In this document: piece after piece, positions 58,627 through 64,000 of the stretch
Layout: every line of letters begins with the position of its first letter
How positions within the stretch are numbered: position 1 is the stretch's first letter
NCBI GenBank assembly: GCA_032871835.1
Contig: CM065301.1
Location: 76,788,069-76,852,068, forward strand
Source of the DNA: Dipteronia dyeriana
Taxonomy: Eukaryota > Streptophyta > Magnoliopsida > Sapindales > Sapindaceae
Length of the DNA: 64,000 bases
Reading direction: 5' to 3'
Made by a program: the position numbers and the translations under genes
Notes under the pieces: generated by a model
Told to the model about the DNA's origin: nothing
Databases searched by the model: none
Seen by the model: only the letters and a program-made list of their open reading frames with translations

Positions 58627-61099
58627 CATTACAAGAAAATTGGACTATAGGGATGAAATTTATTGGGACGATTTTTATTCGTCCCAATAGAACATTTGTT
58701 GGGACGCAATAACATATTCATCCATAAAAAATTTAAATCTAAAGAAACTTTTAGAGATGGAAAAATTCGTCTCAACAGAATGTCTATTGGGTCAAAACAA
58801 ATTATTCGTCCCTAAAGAGGACAAACCCGGTGAGACTTTTAGGGACGAAAAATATTTGTCCCAATAGAATGACTATTGGGACGAAAAAAATTATTCATCC
58901 CTTAAAAGTATAAAAATAACGAGACTTTTAGGGACGAAAATAATTTGTCCCAATAAGATATGTATTGGGACGAAATCGAATAGAATGTGTATTGGGACGA
59001 ATAGACGAAATCGAATAGAATGTGTATTGGGACGAAAATTATTCGTCCCTAAAAAGTTTAATATTTTTTTTTGGAAAGAAAAGAAATAAGAAAAGAAATT
59101 ATAGCGGTTATTTTATTGAGACAAAAATAATATTTATTGTTGATAATGATTTATCGGGATAATATTTTTTATTTTTTATCTTTATTTTTTTAGGTTTTCT
59201 AAGAGGCAAATATCATAATTAAATTTACTTAACTTTTTATATTAATCGCTATAGATTAATTCAAAAAATTACGAAAAATTATATATGTATTTTTATAAAT
59301 ATAATAAATAAAAATCTAAAATGCAAAACTACTTTTTAGAAAAGTTGTTGTACATTTATTATTCCCTTTGTGATAGGAATTCAAATATTATATTTGCTGA
59401 TTAAATTGAAAAATGTAAAGAAAGTTTCCATAATCCGTATACGATTAACGATAGACTCTTTCATCTGACAATATGTGATTTTAAAAAAAAATAGTTTAAT
59501 TAAATGTTACAATAAACATTTTTTTAACAAGAAAGGAAATTATTGGAATTAATCTACAATAAAAATGTAATAACATATAGAGGTTATATATAAATAGTAT
59601 GCTTTAATTAATAAATTCAAAACAGTAGCAAAGTGGACAAGCTTTGTTTCAGTTTCAGGTAAGTAATTTTATGTTGGTGGTGAACGAAACATTAAATGAG
59701 ACTCGATTGCGATGGGAGGGTTGTGATGAGAATGAGTTGTGGGATGAAAATTAAAATTCATCATTGAGGCGACGTAATTTGGGTCGAATTTACTTATTAA
59801 ATCGTAAATGTGGGTAAAAGTCTATACTAAAGTGTGGGTTTCATTCTTGATCCATTCTTATAACCATTGATCTAATCGTTTAATAAAATATTATTTAATA
59901 AATGTTTTTTAATAGCCATTTGTATATCATACAAAATAATTATAAAGACTAATGGAATCGATTTAAATATAAAGTAATATTGTTTTAAAAAATTTCAATA
60001 CAATTTTAATTTTAATATAATAAATAAATTTAATAACAGTTACATTATATAAAAATATTTTTGCATTATATATCAAATTTGAAGTTTTGTAGTGTAATGG
60101 TTTGAGCTCTATACTATCGAATGTAAAAAGACAAAAAATATTCGTTCCGATAGAAATTAAATTTTTTAAATATGTCTATCACTTTTTTTTTTAAATACAA
60201 CTACTGTCGGGACCTGGTAAAATTAATTAGACTCTACAAACACGATCCATAATACAAATCCCACTATCAGGGATGAGGTTACATATGGACTACAACTCTC
60301 ACAATCGAAGAGATGGATGTTCCTACAAACAGAGAGAAAACCCCCAACACATACTTGTAAAATGTGCATGGTATGACTCGAATATCTGACCACTAGATGT
60401 GGAAGGGATGCGCACAACCATCATTGAAATAAAATTTTTGATAAGTGGAATAAAATTTAAATTTATCAAACAATTGTTTTTTCCTGAGTTTGATTTAAAA
60501 TCATTAAAATAAATTCAACAACCTATATATGTTATATATAAATATTGTGAATCTGTTAACAAATTGAAGCATTTGGTCTAGTGGTAAAGGCTACCACTCA
60601 CACTCACGTTGGGTCTTGAGTTCAAGAACCATCAAAAGCAATAATGGAGTAATGGATGGGGTGCGCTAGTGTGTGGCGATATGTAGGGTGGTGGTAGTGT
60701 GTGTGGCGATGTGTCACGAGTTTCAAGTGTTGATTTTTTTATCCCTTCCTATGTAGGGACGAAATAATTTTGTCCCAACAGATATACTATTGGGACGATT
60801 TTTTTCATCCCCTTTAAAAATCTATTGGGACGAAGTATGTACGTCCCAATAGTACATTTGTTGGGACAATTTATATTTCGTCCCAAAATGTTGATTTGTT
60901 TTTAATATATTTATGTTTCATCCCAATAGGTAGTCTTTTAGGACGAATTTGATTTTTCGTCCCAAAGAAGCTATTGCGACCCACCTGAGGTGATGGAATT
61001 TGGGACTAATTTTTTTCCATCTCAATAGGTCTATTGGGATGAATTTCGAGCTATTAAGACAAAAAAAATTTGTCTTAATAGGCTTTTTTTCTTGTAGTG
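58627..61099. mobile_element. CACTA-superfamily element 2, non-autonomous
   Basis: Left end CATTACAAGAAAATTGG (third base mutated from CACTA) and right end TTTTTTTCTTGTAGTG, whose reverse complement is CACTACAAGAAAAAAAG, with a perfect TSD GTT at 58624-58626 and 61100-61102. Dense subterminal GGGACGAAA / TTCGTCCCAATAG arrays lie at 58650-59060 and 60750-61090, including a tandem duplication (ACGAAATCGAATAGAATGTGTATTGGG) at about 58970-59035. No transposase ORF is present. The interior shares AT-rich sequence and a TAGTGTA.TG.TTTGAGC motif with CACTA 1. A tRNA-like SINE head sits at about 60568. Confidence 0.9.
60568..60635 (+). other. tRNA-related (SINE-head-like) sequence
   Basis: It contains TGGTCTAGTGGTAAAGG (pol III box A-like) and, about 30 bp on, GGTCTTGAGTTCAAGAACC (box B-like, the T-arm stem-loop). 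The spacing is tRNA-like, but no full cloverleaf or acceptor stem can be closed. A second possible tRNA-derived piece on the minus strand lies at about 60380-60420 (CTAGTGGTCAGATATTCGAG). Probably a SINE remnant inside CACTA 2. Confidence 0.4.
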
Positions 61100-61102
61100 G
61101 TT

Positions 61103-61440
61103 CTTCAAAGAAAATATTTGTTGATTTTTAAGCATAACACAACAACTTTTTAAAAATTGGAGAAAAGAAACAAAAAAAAATGGTAATTATTGAGATGGGG
61201 CTGTTTATGTGATGCATGTTGATCTTGAGTTTTCAGGTCTGATTCATGGGATTGCTTATTTTATTATTATTATTATTATTTCTTTTACTTCTATATAATT
61301 TTTTATGTTAATTTTATTTATTTCTTTAACTTATTTATTTTATTCTTATAGGTCGTGTTAACCTAGGTACATGATAAAACAATATAAAAGGAAAAATACA
61401 TACCGTATTTATTGTCCTTAATCATAGTAAAGGTGAGGTT
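61103..61440. other. AT-rich spacer
   Basis: Nothing recognised apart from a (TTA)n microsatellite at about 61258-61280. Confidence 0.5.
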
Positions 61441-62530
61441 TGGCGCATATTATCGGTCTCTCATTTTTCTCTCTGTAGAATAGAGTGAAAGTTTTAGTGG
61501 GAGTTGATGTTTCTTTTCATATGGTTTTTCACAAAATTTTAGTTGTTTCTTATACTGCTGCTTTTTATTCTACTTCTCTGGTCCTTGTTTCTCGAGTGCT
61601 ATCCCAATCATGGATATGGAGGAAATTGCGCAAATGTGTGGGTCTTTGTCCATCTCTGAACGTAAAGGACCTTTAAGGAAACTTGATGAGAAACTTAAGA
61701 ATGTTGTTGTGGAAAGGATCTCATTGTGCCTGGTTGGGAAGGTTTTATCCATAAAACCAATTAACGGAGATGCCTTCATAAGAGTTATTTGTATGATCTA
61801 GCGTCTTAAAAAAAGGGTTGTTATTGAGTTAGTAACAGGAAATATTTTCACATTCCATTTCAATAACGAAGATGATCGCTAAAAAATCAATGCTAGGGAT
61901 CCATGGAGTTTCGATAACGCCTTTTTAGGACTGGAAATGCCGGTCAGAAAAGGGATAATTGAGAACCTATCCTTCAAGTACGGGGATTTTCGGATTCAAA
62001 TCCACCAAGTTCCATTGTTATGCATGCATGAAAAAGGACATAGGATGGTTCCTTAGTGGGATGATTGGGGAGGTTATCGATGTTGATGGAGGAGAAGCTA
62101 GAGATTGTGTGGGGAAGTTCATGATAGTAAGGGTTAAAAGTGAAATCAATAAACCATTGAAAAGGTGTTTAAGGGTGGATATCTTGGGTGATGGTGTGAA
62201 AACTATAATGCTTATAAAATATGAGAGACTTCCTAACCACTGTTTCAAGTATGGAGTGGTCAGTCACAGAACCAATGAATGTTCAGAAGAGGATATTCCT
62301 AGGGTTAATGGAGAAGAAAAACCTCTTCTTGGAATATGACTAAGAGCTTTTAGACCTACCCCCTAGGAAAATGGGCCACCAAGATAATTACGGTTTTCGT
62401 AACCAGATGGTTATCAAGAATAGAGGTGAGGAACGAAGTAAACTATATTAGAAGGGAAGAAATTCAGAGGAGCCCCGCGACAAAAAAGCGATGACAACAT
62501 GCGAGGAAAACTAAAGAGCCAGAGAAGATG
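61441..62530 (+). pseudogene. LINE ORF1 5' fragment (DUF4283 plus zf-CCHC_4)
   Basis: The ATG at 61610 starts MDMEEIAQMCGSLSISERKG, the standard N-terminus of plant L1 ORF1. DUF4283 follows (LCLVGKVLSIKPINGDAFIR; ARDPWSFDNAFLGLEMPV) with stops at 61800 and about 61880. Then, in the frame of 61959-62339, GWFLSGMIGEVIDVDGGEAR and the knuckle-like CFKYGVVSHRTNEC, where the second Cys of the CCHC is Tyr. The protein would bind element RNA. The sequence upstream (61441-61609) may be 5' UTR. It is cut at about 62530 by gypsy sequence. It may be the missing 5' part of an L1 like LINE B, but there is no direct evidence. Confidence 0.75.
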
Positions 62531-63915
62531 GTAGGTTGCATGAGGACTGACACTATTTCAGATGTTCTGTCCTTTCACGATGATCTGTCATATCTTTACC
62601 AGATTTTTAAGGCGCGCTAGGGGTTGTTTCCATTATATCATAACGCACCTTGGGGTCCTAGGCTACCGCCGGCTTGGAGAGTTGATATGGTGAGGTCAAG
62701 TTAGCGGTAGCTGTTATGTTGATTTCTTGTCTAACGACGTCTTCAATGACTCTATGTAGGGGTTCTTGGACTTACCGAAATGCATCCGGGGAAATACTGG
62801 GGAGGTTGTCTGTAGAAGTTATCACAGTTTGTCTTGTGGAAGTCAGGGCACTAGAGGGTAAGTCTCCTTCGGCAACACTGGTGTTCACTAAGTTGGGGTT
62901 GTTGACATTACGCGGGGTGTTAGTGTCATGTAGGGATTGACTTCCGTCTCTGCTGTTTGTCATGTCACTATTTAACAAGTTTTTGACGAGAGCTAAGTTC
63001 TCCCCCTCATCTAGTGCAATTGTGACGATGAATTTTTGACTACGTAGAATTAATTGCGTGTATAACATGTTAACACAAATTGACAATCAAACTATAAAGT
63101 AAAAAGAGAAATCAATCATGAAAAACACAGATTTTTACATGGAAATCCCAAGAAAGAAAAAAAACCACTGTTGCCAAAGACGGCGAGAAAAGAACTTCAC
63201 TATGAATATTTTATTACACACTCAATCTCTCTTGCACTCTTGTATACTTATTTTACGTTTACCCTTTTCAATAGCATTTTTAGGGTCTATTTATACCCGT
63301 ATAGAACCCTAATTCTCGGTGTACAATTAAGGAAGGTTGTCGAGGTTGAATGAAATTCTGACTTGTTGGAGTCGTTTTGTTCTTCTTGACTGTTTTGCAT
63401 TGCTTATGTTCTGAACACACTAGATCTCTTTCCCAATCTGGACTCTGATATCCTTAACGGAACTTGTTTCCTTATTAGAGTGTGTTTCGAGACACCTTGT
63501 TTGAGTAGACTCATTCTTTACATATTTGAGTCGTGATTGCATTGATCTTGAAGTTGTCCACGTGTCACTCAGCCGACCATCTCCTAGAATTGTCTACGTG
63601 TCGCTCAGTTGACCATTCGCCAAATCCGATCAAACTTCATTCACCCCCGACCAACTACTAGATCTCGATCGGGGGTCTTTACCCGACCATTTAGGTTATC
63701 CCGACCGGATCAACTTTACTTAGTCAATCTAACTACCTTAGTCAAGTTTTTTCCACCCAACCATCTAGGTAATCCTGATCAGGTATCATGGAGTTATGAT
63801 TTGGCCAACTCAAATTGGTTTAGTTCAGTTGACTTTTGGTGACACGTCATCTTTAATCTCAGTGAATTCTGGCAATCATGCTAATGTGTCTTCCTTCCGG
63901 ATTTTACCAATAACA
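62530..63915 (-). mobile_element. Second copy of the 22-24 kb gypsy family, gag fragment plus LTR
   Basis: 62580-63022 matches 22870-23390 (for example TTGATTTCTTGTCTAACGACGTCTTCAATGACTC), the N-terminal part of gag on the minus strand; the ORF at 63086-62772 is a broken piece of it. 63023-63915 is the LTR (893 bp, TGACGATGAATTTTTG to TTTACCAATAACA) with the shared TATAGAACCCTAAT and CCCGACCA strings. The element is truncated at the left; no pol or second LTR lies in the window. Confidence 0.75.
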
Positions 63916-64000
63916 AGGTTTGGTAGGGATGATGATGGTTGTTAGGTTGTGTTTGGTGGTGGTTTGTGGGTTCTATGTGATGGTAGTTATTTTTCTTTTC
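63916..64000. other. Window end, nothing recognised
   Basis: G/T-rich sequence (GATGATGATGGTTGTTAGG) without ORF or element signature. It may be the insertion-site flank of the adjacent LTR. Confidence 0.4.

Noticed and set aside
60568..60635. Functional tRNA gene
   Set aside because: Box A- and B-like motifs are present but no acceptor stem or full cloverleaf can be formed; a SINE remnant is more likely.

Overview
The window is nuclear DNA of a flowering plant, most likely a eudicot. It is AT-rich, has two genes with short GT-AG introns, and is otherwise packed with plant-specific transposable elements: L1-type LINEs with DUF4283 ORF1, Athila-type Ty3/gypsy, SIRE-type Ty1/copia, a Cassandra-like 5S-bearing LTR and CACTA elements. 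I cannot name the species. I see no operon, CRISPR array, tRNA gene or bacterial system.

Layout. 1-540: LTR-like remnant. 0.55-8.3 kb: decayed L1 LINE on the minus strand, its endonuclease split by a 2.3 kb solo LTR (3902-6179). 8.35-8.77 kb: 5S rRNA-derived, Cassandra-like LTR. 9.17-10.29 kb: solo copia-type LTR. 11.8-14.5 kb: an eight-exon MATE/DTX transporter gene (493 aa). 14.9-16.6 kb: a convergent five-exon gene for a secreted X8 (CBM43) protein (139 aa). 17.4-18.7 kb: two nested TIR elements. 21.2-25.1 kb: a CACTA element with a perfect TSD, carrying a truncated gypsy element. 27.4-47.0 kb: an Athila-like gypsy element on the minus strand, interrupted by a SIRE-like copia element (29873-42680) and by a TIR element in its reverse transcriptase. 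The copia element itself contains a deletion derivative of an Athila-like element (37.7-40.2 kb). 47.0-52.6 kb: another gypsy LTR with PBS, next to a satellite-like array of 150/300 bp units. 52.7-58.1 kb: L1 LINE on the plus strand, tail to tail with a fragment of another L1. 58.6-61.1 kb: a second CACTA element of the same family. 61.4-64.0 kb: an L1 ORF1 fragment abutting a second copy of the gypsy family seen at 22-24 kb.

Only the MATE and X8 genes look like functional host genes. They converge, with about 480 bp between their stop codons. Everything else is a fossil record of nested insertions whose order can be read from target-site duplications and interrupted reading frames. The oddest structural signals are three G homopolymers of exactly 23 nt in three unrelated elements, and a perfect 79-bp-arm palindrome at the truncated edge of the copia 5' LTR. 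I did not find a convincing new biological system; the most interesting items are element-architecture observations.
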